NCBI GenBank assembly: GCA_018240585.1
Contig: JAFEFM010000497.1
Span: 1 to 48,384 of the forward strand
Length of the DNA: 48,384 nt
Source of the DNA: Pseudomonadota bacterium
GTDB taxonomy: Bacteria > Pseudomonadota > Gammaproteobacteria > Burkholderiales > Rhodocyclaceae
Reading direction: 5' to 3'
Part shown: positions 1 through 8,135 of the stretch, piece after piece
How the letters are laid out: each line of letters starts with the position of its first letter
How positions within the stretch are numbered: the first letter of the stretch is position 1
Position numbers and translations under genes: made by a program
The notes under the pieces: generated by a model
Told to the model about the DNA's origin: nothing
Databases searched by the model: none
The model's input: the letters and a program-made list of their open reading frames with translations, nothing else

Positions 1-3000
1 GGCCAAGCGCGTCGTGGTCGTAGCGGGCGAGGAGGTGGTCCCGGTCCTCGCCCCTGCCGTCTTTTGCCACCCGGCTGACTTCGACCAGTCGCCGGTCGGG
101 GCTGTAGCGAAGACGGAAGTCGCCTACCCGCGCGGGCAGCCCGCCGGCGTCCCGGTCGATCTTCTGGCCGCGAAAATCCACGCTCATACCGTCCAGGCGT
201 CGGCCGATGACTTCGCCCGCCGCGTCGTACGCATGGTACTCGGCGCCTGCCGCGTCATTGCCCGTCTGTGCGGCGATCAGGCGTGCCGCACGGTCGTAGG
301 CGAAGCCGACGGGCAGGGCGCGACGGAGGTCGAAGCGATGGGCGATCCTGCCGGCGACGTCATAGCTGTAACGCCAGCCATCGATCAGTTCGCCATGGTC
401 GGCACCGGAGTCTGAGGTGTGCGCAAATCCTGGGACGGATTCACCCGCGTGCGCAGGCGCAATCCAGTCCGGCCAGGTCGCAGCGGGTGATGGCGGCGGC
501 AGGTGATGCGTGAGATCGCCCAGGCGCCCGTCCGCATCGACGCTAAAGCGAACCTCGGCACCATTCCCAAACCGGTAGCCGCCGCTCGCAATTGCCGCGT
601 CGGGTGCCTGCCTTGAGGGGGCATGCCGTGTCATTCGTGGTGGAGCGTGCAACGCCGATGGCGATCGCAGCGGCGCAAGGAGACGTTTGTGGTGCAGTGG
701 CCCGTCCAGCCACGTGATACCGCGCAATTGGCGTCCTTTGCCCCATTCGTACCTGAGCTCGCCGCCCTCTGGAAGTGCGTGCCGGACCACCCGGTCTGCT
801 GCGTCATAGGTGTAGCGCTCCCGATAGCGCAGGGCGGGAATCCCGGGTCGGGCCGGCGGGCGTTCGACGGTGCGGGTGGCAATGCGTCCTGCGTCGTCAT
901 GAGTGAAGGTTTCGATTTGCGCAGGATGTTCGATGCGCACCAGCCGGGCGCCGTCGTAGCGCACGATGGTGGTGACGCGGTCGCCCTCGGCAGTGCCTTG
1001 CGCCGTGTGCGCGACGACACGGCCGGCTGCATCGCGCGACCAGCGCCACATCCTGCCATCTGCGAAGCGTCGCTCGACGATCCGGTCTGCGGCGTCGTGA
1101 CGGAAATGCTCCAGTCCGGTCGCATCGGTGCGCATGGCCTGCACGCGTCCGAAATCGTCGAGCCAGCGCTGCAGTCCCCGCCAGTGGCGAGCGGCACCCG
1201 GCGTTTCGGACGTCGGCTCGGCGTCTTGCGGGACAAGGCCGGTGCGGGAAGATCCAGAGGTTAGGTGCTCGAGCGGCAACCACGCGCCGCTGCCGAGGTT
1301 GGACACCGTTGCGCCGAGGCCATCCGGGCCGTCGTAGCCGAGGTGCTGGATTTCGCCGTCGGGCGACTCGAGGCGGATCGGTCTGCCCAGTGCATCACGC
1401 TCGACTTGCACGACGGCATCTGCACGCTGCCAGCGCACGGGAAAGCCGCCGTGATCGAGGAGGAACCGGATGCGCACGCCGTCGACCGGCGTGTGAGCGA
1501 TCACACGCCCCACCTCGTCGCGCTCGAAACGCTCGACGCGATCCATTGGATGGGTGACCGACTCGATCCAGTTTCCGCCAGCGTCGTACTGCAGCCGCGT
1601 GATGTCGGAGTCGGCAGGCGAGACGCCCGGGCCGTTGGGCAACGGACCATCGACTTCTGCGAGCAGGCTGCGCCCGTTGATGCGGGCGTAACGCAGCACG
1701 GTGCTGCGCGCGATCGGCCTGCCGGTCGAACCGGCCTTTCCCTGATCGTCAAGGGGTTCAAAACCTGACTCGCGCATTTCAGCCAATTGGCCCTCGGCGT
1801 TGTACATGAGGGCGATGCGATGCTCCTGGCCGTCGACCACGCTCGGGCGGGCGATGAGCATGGGCCGGTCGTCATCGCCGGCATATTCGTAGCGCCGCAG
1901 CAGACGAGGCGTCCGCGGCTGGGCGCCATGGTGATCCAGTTCCGTCACCTGAACGATGCGCCCGAGCGCGTCGCGCGTGATGTCCCAGGTCCGTTGTGGC
2001 CTGCCGCTCGCCGCATCGAGCATCGTGACGTGCGTGAGCCGCCCGAGCGTGTCGTAGCGATACCTCCGATTGGGCGGGGGACAGCGGCTGCAGCCGGCAC
2101 CACGGGACTCGAGGAGCCGATAGCCGCCGCCGATCAATCCGATCCGATAGCTTGTGGTCGATCCATTTTCGTCGGTCAGCAGCACCGTGCCTGCTGCGCC
2201 TGGCCGGGGGGCAGACTGGAAGGCCAGTCGGATGCCGTGACCCGTGCCGCGCTGGCTCGCGGTGTCCGCGCCGATCTGGCCGGTCGCCGTCAGCACCGCG
2301 CGCCCGGCCTCGTCGTACGCATACGTCGATAGGCGCATCTTCGCGCGGTGGCCACCGGCGTCGGGCGCATCCACACTGATGCCCGTCAGCAGCGTCGGGT
2401 GGCGCGGATCCTCGTAGTGGTACAGGCGCACCGCGGAAGACTCGTCCGGCCTCGGCCCACTCACGGCCACGAGCAGATTTCGCCGCGCCCGGCGGGTCGC
2501 AGGGTCTTCGTCGGCAGGACTGGCGGCTGGCGCATCCGCAGCGTAGCGGTAGCGGAAGCTGCCGACCGGCGACGCGATGCGCGCCACTGTCGACAGAGGC
2601 GATTCGGCCTCCCTGCCAGTGGGCTCGTGATAGTGCAGGTCGAGCGCGCGCCCCTGGGGATCGATCACCCTGCGCAGGCTGCCCCGGGTGTCGTACAGCA
2701 GGCTGACGAACTCGCCGGTCGGAGCCAAGATCCCTGTCAGGCGGCCCTTGCCGTCGAAATCCAGAATGCGTCCGGCACCTTCGCCATGCGTCCAGCGCCA
2801 GCGATAAGTCTCTCCGCGCATTGCGCGGCGGCGTTCGACGAAGCCATTGGCAGGGTCGGGCGCGTGGCAGGTCACGGGTGTGCCGCCCTTGCAGGCAAAA
2901 CTCAGCCGGCTGCCGTCTGCCTGGAAGATGCTGACAGCGTCCGGTTCAGCGCGGAGGGTGGTCTCGTAGCTCAGGCGCCAGCCGCGCCCGAGCAGGCCGG

Positions 3001-3427
3001 CGCGGCTGCGCATCGTGCTCGAGGCGCTGTTGTAATGGCGCACGATCTCCAGCCCGAGGACACCGGGCAGGGGAGCGAGGTCCACCTCGCGCTGGTACTT
3101 GTTGCCGTTGGTGATGTTGATCGGATTGCCGGCGCCAACATCGACCGCGCCATTGCCGACGTCGGACTGGCTGGCAGGTCCGCCGCCGCCACAGGTGGCC
3201 CCGCCCGGAGCGGGCAGGCACATCGATCCGCCGGCAGCAGAATGCTCCGCACCGGGAATCAATGAAGTTTGCCCGCTGGCGGTCGAGGGCTCGCCAACGC
3301 CGAAAGCGGGCGTGACGGCGATGCCAGCCACGAGGAGCGCCAGTCGGCCGAGCAGAGCGGCCCTGTCCGCATGCGGCCGCGCCACGACGCGCAACGCGAT
3401 CACTGGCCGCTTCATGAACGCGAACAT
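1..3427 (-). CDS. RHS/YD-repeat protein with signal peptide, last gene of the Tad operon (3' end outside window)
   Basis: One uninterrupted frame of 1142 codons runs from the ATG at 3427 to the left edge, so the C-terminus is not visible. Residues 1-43 look like a signal peptide with a long basic n-region, then a hydrophobic stretch ending near AFG. Residues about 99-170 match the N-terminal domain of secreted RHS proteins (DUF6531): NPINITNGNKYQRE, then RHYNS and LLGRGWRLSYE. From about residue 450 many YD repeats follow, such as RYRYDTLGRLTHV, RDALGRIVQV, ERDALGRPIRL and YAYDEAGRAV. YD repeats build a beta-cocoon shell that often encloses a C-terminal toxin or adhesive tip; that part lies outside. 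The start at 3427 has GAGGAG 8 bases upstream. The alternative ATG at 3415 forms ATGA with the tadE stop. Either way the gene is coupled to tadE. The RHS assignment is firm; its role with the pilus is inference. Confidence 0.93.
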   Translation of the reverse strand, partial: MFAFMKRPVIALRVVARPHADRAALLGRLALLVAGIAVTPAFGVGEPSTASGQTSLIPGAEHSAAGGSMCLPAPGGATCGGGGPASQSDVGNGAVDVGAGNPINITNGNKYQREVDLAPLPGVLGLEIVRHYNSASSTMRSRAGLLGRGWRLSYETTLRAEPDAVSIFQADGSRLSFACKGGTPVTCHAPDPANGFVERRRAMRGETYRWRWTHGEGAGRILDFDGKGRLTGILAPTGEFVSLLYDTRGSLRRVIDPQGRALDLHYHEPTGREAESPLSTVARIASPVGSFRYRYAADAPAASPADEDPATRRARRNLLVAVSGPRPDESSAVRLYHYEDPRHPTLLTGISVDAPDAGGHRAKMRLSTYAYDEAGRAVLTATGQIGADTASQRGTGHGIRLAFQSAPRPGAAGTVLLTDENGSTTSYRIGLIGGGYRLLESRGAGCSRCPPPNRRYRYDTLGRLTHVTMLDAASGRPQRTWDITRDALGRIVQVTELDHHGAQPRTPRLLRRYEYAGDDDRPMLIARPSVVDGQEHRIALMYNAEGQLAEMRESGFEPLDDQGKAGSTGRPIARSTVLRYARINGRSLLAEVDGPLPNGPGVSPADSDITRLQYDAGGNWIESVTHPMDRVERFERDEVGRVIAHTPVDGVRIRFLLDHGGFPVRWQRADAVVQVERDALGRPIRLESPDGEIQHLGYDGPDGLGATVSNLGSGAWLPLEHLTSGSSRTGLVPQDAEPTSETPGAARHWRGLQRWLDDFGRVQAMRTDATGLEHFRHDAADRIVERRFADGRMWRWSRDAAGRVVAHTAQGTAEGDRVTTIVRYDGARLVRIEHPAQIETFTHDDAGRIATRTVERPPARPGIPALRYRERYTYDAADRVVRHALPEGGELRYEWGKGRQLRGITWLDGPLHHKRLLAPLRSPSALHAPPRMTRHAPSRQAPDAAIASGGYRFGNGAEVRFSVDADGRLGDLTHHLPPPSPAATWPDWIAPAHAGESVPGFAHTSDSGADHGELIDGWRYSYDVAGRIAHRFDLRRALPVGFAYDRAARLIAAQTGNDAAGAEYHAYDAAGEVIGRRLDGMSVDFRGQKIDRDAGGLPARVGDFRLRYSPDRRLVEVSRVAKDGRGEDRDHLLARYDHDALG

Positions 3428-4344
3428 TGCAGCGGCTCCTCATCTTCCAGCGCGTCCGGCATCTCCTCGTCCACTCCAGTGCCGTTGTCAGGGATGCCTT
3501 CGTGTGCGCCGGAAGGCGTGCACAGCGGTTCGCTCCACGGGCAGGATGGGAGCTGCTGGCCATCGGCACCGGCTCCCGCCCCCGTCTGCACCGGAACCCC
3601 CGCATTCCCTGGGCCCGGCAGCGACAGCAGGGCGTCGTTTTCGATCGCATCGGACTGCATCCGCACCGTCACGTGGGCGACCAGCGGAATGCGGCCAGCG
3701 GTAAGAAGGGCGTGGCGAAAGCTGTCCGGATGGTCCGGGTACAGTGTCGCCACCGCCCAGTTGAAGAAGCGTCCGGCGAGCGGAATCTGCTTCGCGCGGG
3801 GAATGCCGAAGGTCACCCGGATCTTCAGCAGGTTCGCGTCCTGCAGCGTCTGTCCGGAGCGATTCGAGGCGGGGTCGCTCGCACACGAGGGACGATCGAT
3901 GGGGCAGGCCAGGCGGTCGAGGTGCGTACTGGGAATCACGCGAGCGCCGACGCGCAAGGCCTCGGCTGCGCGCGGGCTGTGGAAATCGTCGAAGCTCTCC
4001 CGTGTCGGCGACAGGATCTCGATGCGAAGCGCACCCGCCAGGTCGGTGATGGCGCGCCCATGCGAGCGCGCGAGTTCGGCGGTGGTGCGGCCTCCGCCGT
4101 AATAGGGAACCATGGCCCGCGCAAAGGCGGCGCGAAGGCTCGATGGCCGCGCGTTTTGCAGCGCGCCTGCGCGAGCGGCCTCAAAGGTCGCATAGTTGAG
4201 CATGTACTTCGCGTGGAAGGCGAGGGCAGTCTGCATCATCGCCAGGGCGAGCATCATCAGCGTTGGCGCGATGACGACGAATTCCACCAGCGTGGCGCCG
4301 TCATGGACTGCGCGACCAGATTGCAGCGCGTGCCCCCGTCTCAT
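3412..4344 (-). CDS. tadE: TadE-family pseudopilin / pilus assembly protein
   Basis: A 310-residue protein. Its N-terminus carries a class III prepilin-like motif, DG followed by ATLVEFVVIAPTLMMLALAM, with Glu at +5 of the presumed mature form and a single hydrophobic helix. The frame is open further upstream, but the ATG at 4344 gives the expected short leader and overlaps the stop of the DUF192 gene as ATGA. The remaining 260 residues are periplasmic and poorly conserved; they contain a Cys-containing stretch (CPIDRPSC) and an acidic C-terminal tail. At 310 residues it is longer than the usual TadE (about 150-200). TadE proteins are processed by the Tad prepilin peptidase and are needed for Flp pilus assembly. 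It is followed by the RHS gene, which begins inside its last codons. Confidence 0.85.
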   Translation of the reverse strand: MRRGHALQSGRAVHDGATLVEFVVIAPTLMMLALAMMQTALAFHAKYMLNYATFEAARAGALQNARPSSLRAAFARAMVPYYGGGRTTAELARSHGRAITDLAGALRIEILSPTRESFDDFHSPRAAEALRVGARVIPSTHLDRLACPIDRPSCASDPASNRSGQTLQDANLLKIRVTFGIPRAKQIPLAGRFFNWAVATLYPDHPDSFRHALLTAGRIPLVAHVTVRMQSDAIENDALLSLPGPGNAGVPVQTGAGAGADGQQLPSCPWSEPLCTPSGAHEGIPDNGTGVDEEMPDALEDEEPLQCSRS

Positions 4345-4700
4345 CGGAGGACGGCTTCCAGTTCCGCCAGGCGGGTGCCCCGGTACAAACCTGCAGCTGC
4401 CGCCCCGCCCGCGGCCATCTCGAGGACAGCGCGTGCGCCGCGACAGCCCGCGATTCGCCGCGCGGGCAGGCGCTCTACGACGGCCACGACGTTCGCGCTG
4501 TGATCGATGAAGATCGCGTCGATGGGATGGCGCATGCCGAAAGTGTGGATGCGGCAGCACGGCAGGATGAGCAATGCCTCACCGGGCGACAGCGGCGCGC
4601 AGAACAGCAGTCCGCACGCACGCGTGATGAAATCGTCGGCGATGCGCGCACTGACAGGGCCGGCCTGGGTGCGGAGATCTACGGATCTGGGGCGGAGCAT
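4341..4700 (-). CDS. DUF192 family protein
   Basis: A 119-residue protein starting at the ATG at 4700 and overlapping tadE by ATGA at its end. It shows the DUF192 pattern: ITRACGLLFCAPLSPGEALL, then IHTFGMRHPIDAIFID, matching the family's RGLM...GMLF...F.M.NT...LD..FID layout. DUF192 domains are small beta folds of unknown biochemical role, often secreted. Here no clear signal peptide is visible, so it is probably cytoplasmic. It carries Cys29, Cys34, Cys48, Cys49 and Cys86. It sits five bases after tadC, within the pilus operon, so co-expression is expected. Whether it works in pilus assembly is unknown. Confidence 0.85.
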   Translation of the reverse strand: MLRPRSVDLRTQAGPVSARIADDFITRACGLLFCAPLSPGEALLILPCCRIHTFGMRHPIDAIFIDHSANVVAVVERLPARRIAGCRGARAVLEMAAGGAAAAGLYRGTRLAELEAVLR

Positions 4701-4705
4701 CGCGT

Positions 4706-5596
4706 TTACAGTCCCATGTGCATGAACTGGACGACGATCGGAAAGCCGATGACGAGGAAGGTGCAGGGAAAGATGAAGGCGATGAGCGGGAGCAGCATCT
4801 TTACCGGCGCCTCCATCGCCGCCTTCTCCGCGCGGGCGAAGCGCTCGATGCGCCGTTGCTCCGCTTGCGCGCGCAGCAGGGGACCCAGGCTCATGCCGAG
4901 GTGTTCGGCCTGGATGATGGCCGTGATCAGATGTGTGATCGACGGCTCGTTGAGCCGGTCGCCGAAGGTGCGCAGCGCATCGGCGCGCGATTTGCCTGCC
5001 CGCACATCGCGCAGCACGCGGCGCAGTTCGTCCCGCAGCGGTCCGTCGGGTCCCTTGGCGGCGGCCTGCTGCAACGCGCCGGTAAGGTTGAGCCCGGCCT
5101 CGACACAGACCGTGATCAGATCGAGGAAGAACGGCAGCGTCTTCAGCAAGTGCCGCCGGCGGGCGGCCACGCGATCGGCAAACCACGCACTCGCATAGAG
5201 CCAGCCAGCCACCGCGCCTGCCGCCACGAAGAGTTTCGGCTGCGGACTTTGCCAGCCATAGGCCAGCAAGCCCCCGAGTGCGCCGCACAAGGCCGCGACC
5301 ACTACGCGATGCGCGATGAGTTGTGCCGGCGAGACGGCGTAGTCGAGGCCGGCAATGCGCATCCGTGCCAGCAGGCGTTGGCGCAAGCCAATGGGCAGCG
5401 CCCCGCCCGCCCAGTGCGCCAGTGCCAGAGTCGGCCACCACAACCCGCGGATGAAGGCGGGCGGGCGATCGCGCCAGGTGCGGTCCTCGGGAGGAACCGC
5501 CACGATCGCGCGCATTCCCACCCATGCGAGGAGCGCGGCTGCGGCACCGACGAGGCCGGCTATCAGAACAGGGAGATGCCGAGGGTCGATGGGCAT
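4706..5596 (-). CDS. tadC: Tad inner-membrane platform protein TadC
   Basis: A 296-residue membrane protein of the type II secretion F (GspF/PilC) family. A hydrophobic N-terminal helix (ALLAWVGMRAI) and later paired segments flank a cytoplasmic T2SSF domain (about residues 130-250) with KTLPFFLDLITVCVEAG and the typical NEPSITHLITAIIQAEHLG region. The last segment, PLIAFIFPCTFLVIGFPIVVQFM, ends in the membrane. TadB and TadC form the inner-membrane platform on which the CpaF ATPase acts to extrude Flp subunits. It lies nine bases downstream of tadB and five before the DUF192 gene. Confidence 0.92.
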   Translation of the reverse strand: MPIDPRHLPVLIAGLVGAAAALLAWVGMRAIVAVPPEDRTWRDRPPAFIRGLWWPTLALAHWAGGALPIGLRQRLLARMRIAGLDYAVSPAQLIAHRVVVAALCGALGGLLAYGWQSPQPKLFVAAGAVAGWLYASAWFADRVAARRRHLLKTLPFFLDLITVCVEAGLNLTGALQQAAAKGPDGPLRDELRRVLRDVRAGKSRADALRTFGDRLNEPSITHLITAIIQAEHLGMSLGPLLRAQAEQRRIERFARAEKAAMEAPVKMLLPLIAFIFPCTFLVIGFPIVVQFMHMGL

Positions 5597-5605
5597 AATC
5601 GATCC

Positions 5606-6460
5606 TCACACGTCGATCGCGACCATGCGCCTGATCAGCAGCACGCCGAACAGCTCGAGCAACGCGATGGTACCCAGTGTCGCCCAGCCGAGCGGCGTGC
5701 TCCACATCAGGCCCATCGCCTGTGGCTCCATGTGCCCGAGGACCAGCAGCAAGCCGATCGGAAGCAAGCCGACGACGATGGCCTGCAGCTTTCCCTGCGC
5801 GGTCAGTGCGCGGATCTTCGCCTCCATCGCAAGCTGGTTTCGGATCGTCATGGCGGCGCGATCGAGCGCCTCGGCGAGGCTGCCGCCAGTCTCGCTGGCG
5901 ATGCGCATCGCGGATACGACCAGGGTCACCGACTGCAACGGCACGCGGCGCGCGAGATTTTCGAGTGCAGCGTCGACCGTGACGCCGAGTCGCTGCTCGC
6001 GCAGCAGTAGCTCCAACTCCTGAGACACCGGCGGGCGGGATTCGCGCACCACCTGCTGCACGACCAGCATGAGCGACAGCCCAGCGCGCAGACCTCCGGC
6101 GATCATGAGCAGGACGTCGGGCAACTGCTCCTGCAGGCGGGCGAGGCGCTGCCGCCTGAGCAGGGCGAACACTGCTCGCGGCGCGACCGCCGCGCCGACG
6201 GCGCCTGCTGCACCCCAGGCCGGCATGCCACTGAGGAGCCACAATCCCGCGCCGATCAAGGCCCCTGCGGCCAGGTTCGCCACGAAGAGCTGACGCGGAT
6301 CGATGAAGAGAAACAGCTCGCGCAGGCTGAAGCCTGCCTGCGCGGTGAAGCGCTCGCGATAGTGCGCGAGAGCGCGGCTTCCCAGCTCGATCGCCAACCA
6401 GGCGAGCAGGCTTGCAGACAGGCCGATTGCCAGCAGCCCGACGAACATCGCGTTCGTCAT
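5606..6460 (-). CDS. tadB: Tad inner-membrane platform protein TadB
   Basis: A 284-residue T2SSF-family membrane protein and partner of TadC. The start at 6460 (MTNAMFVGLLAIGLSASLLA) overlaps the cpaF stop as ATGA; the open frame extends upstream but that part lies inside cpaF. Hydrophobic segments sit near residues 1-25 and 70-105, with a cytoplasmic domain (LPDVLLMIAGGLRAGLSLM ... SETGGSLAEALDRAA) characteristic of TadB. A second membrane pair lies at the C-terminus (AIVVGLLPIGLLLVLG and WATLGTIALLELFGVLLI). It acts with TadC and CpaF in Flp pilus extrusion at the inner membrane. Confidence 0.92.
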   Translation of the reverse strand: MTNAMFVGLLAIGLSASLLAWLAIELGSRALAHYRERFTAQAGFSLRELFLFIDPRQLFVANLAAGALIGAGLWLLSGMPAWGAAGAVGAAVAPRAVFALLRRQRLARLQEQLPDVLLMIAGGLRAGLSLMLVVQQVVRESRPPVSQELELLLREQRLGVTVDAALENLARRVPLQSVTLVVSAMRIASETGGSLAEALDRAAMTIRNQLAMEAKIRALTAQGKLQAIVVGLLPIGLLLVLGHMEPQAMGLMWSTPLGWATLGTIALLELFGVLLIRRMVAIDV

Positions 6461-8130
6461 GTCGCGGCCCTCGCGAAAAGACCCAGGTCGACGCGCACGC
6501 CGCTGCGCCGGAGCTCGTCGTAAAAGCCCGGGATAGCGTCGCAGGCGACGAACTGGCCCGTTGCCCCGTCGTTGGCGATGCCGCCGCGCTCGAAGCGGAA
6601 CAACTCCTGAAGCTGGATGCGGCCCGCTTCCATGCCGGTTACCTCCGAGATGCTGGTGATCCGGCGCGTTCCACATGGGAACCGCGTCTGCTGCACGACG
6701 ATGTCGATCGCGCTCGCGATCTGTTCGCGGATGGCTGCGAGCGGCAGCTCCATCCCGGCCATCAGCACCAGCGTCTCGAGACGAGCGAGGGCGTCGCGCG
6801 GGCTGTTCGCGTGCAGGGTGGTCAACGAGCCCTCATGCCCGGTGTTCATCGCCTGCAGCATGTCGAGCGCTTCGCCACCGCGGCATTCGCCGACGATGAT
6901 GCGATCGGGGCGCATGCGAAGCGCGTTTCGCACCAGATCGCGGATCGACACCCCACCCCGCCCTTCGAGGTTTGCCGGCCGCGACTCCAGCGCGACGAGG
7001 TGGCCATGATTGAGCTTCAGTTCGGCGGCGTCCTCGATCGTGATGATGCGCTCGCCGGCCGGGATGAAATTCGACAGCACGTTGAGGCAGGTGGTCTTGC
7101 CGGATCCGGTGCCGCCCGCCACGACGATGTTGCGGCGCTGCTCGACGCAGATGCGCAGGAACTCGGCCATGGCGGCGGACAGGGTGCCGAATCCGAGCAT
7201 GTCGGACACGTCCAGGTGACGCCGCGAGAATTTTCGGATGGTCAGCGTCGGACCTTTCAGCGCCAGGGGAGCGATGACTGCGTTGACCCGCGAGCCGTCC
7301 TTCAGGCGCGCGTCGACCATCGGCGAGGAATCGTCGATGCGCCGACCGAGCGGCGCAACGATGCGCTCGATGACCCCCAGCACCGCACGCTCGCTGGTAA
7401 AACCGACCGGATGCGGCTCGATGCGGCCGGCGCGCTCGACGAAAATCTCGTCATGCCGGTTGACCATGATCTCGGTGATACGGTCGTCCGCGAGCAGCGC
7501 CTCGAGGGGCCCCAGGCCGATCGCCTCGTCGAGGACCTCCTGCTGCAGGGCGGCACGGTCAAGCCCCGATGGGAGCGCGGGCTCGGACTCGATGATGTCG
7601 CTGATCAGGTGCGAGGTCTCGTCGCGCAGTTCTGCGTCGGACATGCGCGTGAGATCGCGGCGGCGCAGGTCTATCGTTTCCAGCAGCCGCTCGTGGATAC
7701 GCTTGCGCCATTCGAAGCGCGAGGCAGACGGCAGCGGGGGCATCGCCGGCGGAAGCATTTCTGCGACACGTGCTTCATGCGACGGGACTTCGTGGCCAGC
7801 GCCTGAGTCCGTGAGAATGGGCTCGACCTGTGCGGCACCGGCGAGATCCCGCACGCGCAGTCGATACGCGCCGACGACGATCTCGTCGGCGAATTCCAGC
7901 GGGCCGTGGCGGACGACGCGTGTGCCATTCACCCAGGTGCCGGAGAAATGCCCCAGGTCTTCGAGAATGAGGCCGCGATCGCCGCGGCGGATGCGGGCAT
8001 GCTCCCGCCCGAGGCGCCAGCCGCCGAGTCTCACGGCAGCGGTGGCCGCCTTTCCGATCACCGCATGAGCCGTCTCGATGAGGACCTCACGGCTTTCTCC
8101 ATTGCCATCGCTTATCGTGATCGAAAACAT
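6457..8130 (-). CDS. cpaF: Tad pilus ATPase CpaF/TadA with N-terminal FHA domain
   Basis: A 557-residue fusion. Residues about 1-98 form an FHA-type beta domain (REHARIRRGDRGLILEDLG, then GTWVNGTRV). Residues about 140-515 are a secretion ATPase of the CpaF/VirB11 family: Walker A GGTGSGKTT at 339-347, Asp box IITIEDAAEL, Walker B/His box MRPDRIIVGECRGGE ... GHEGSLTTLHANSPRDA. It powers Flp subunit polymerisation from the cytoplasmic face of TadB/TadC. The FHA part departs from canonical phosphothreonine readers: the GR of the recognition loop is GK (26-27) and the usual Ser before R-x-H is Gly, so phospho-peptide binding is uncertain. Its stop overlaps the tadB start (ATGA). The secretin gene ends five bases upstream. 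Confidence 0.95.
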   Translation of the reverse strand: MFSITISDGNGESREVLIETAHAVIGKAATAAVRLGGWRLGREHARIRRGDRGLILEDLGHFSGTWVNGTRVVRHGPLEFADEIVVGAYRLRVRDLAGAAQVEPILTDSGAGHEVPSHEARVAEMLPPAMPPLPSASRFEWRKRIHERLLETIDLRRRDLTRMSDAELRDETSHLISDIIESEPALPSGLDRAALQQEVLDEAIGLGPLEALLADDRITEIMVNRHDEIFVERAGRIEPHPVGFTSERAVLGVIERIVAPLGRRIDDSSPMVDARLKDGSRVNAVIAPLALKGPTLTIRKFSRRHLDVSDMLGFGTLSAAMAEFLRICVEQRRNIVVAGGTGSGKTTCLNVLSNFIPAGERIITIEDAAELKLNHGHLVALESRPANLEGRGGVSIRDLVRNALRMRPDRIIVGECRGGEALDMLQAMNTGHEGSLTTLHANSPRDALARLETLVLMAGMELPLAAIREQIASAIDIVVQQTRFPCGTRRITSISEVTGMEAGRIQLQELFRFERGGIANDGATGQFVACDAIPGFYDELRRSGVRVDLGLFARAAT

Positions 8131-8135
8131 GGCGC

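Noticed and set aside
2348-3265. Plus-strand frame of 305 residues opposite the RHS gene
   Set aside because: It is an antisense shadow of the RHS frame in GC-rich DNA, with no domain or ribosome binding site.
4341-6242. A single 633-residue minus-strand frame across tadC and part of tadB
   Set aside because: Only its last 119 codons (DUF192, from 4700) show family motifs; the rest is Arg/Ala-rich and lies out of frame under tadB and tadC.
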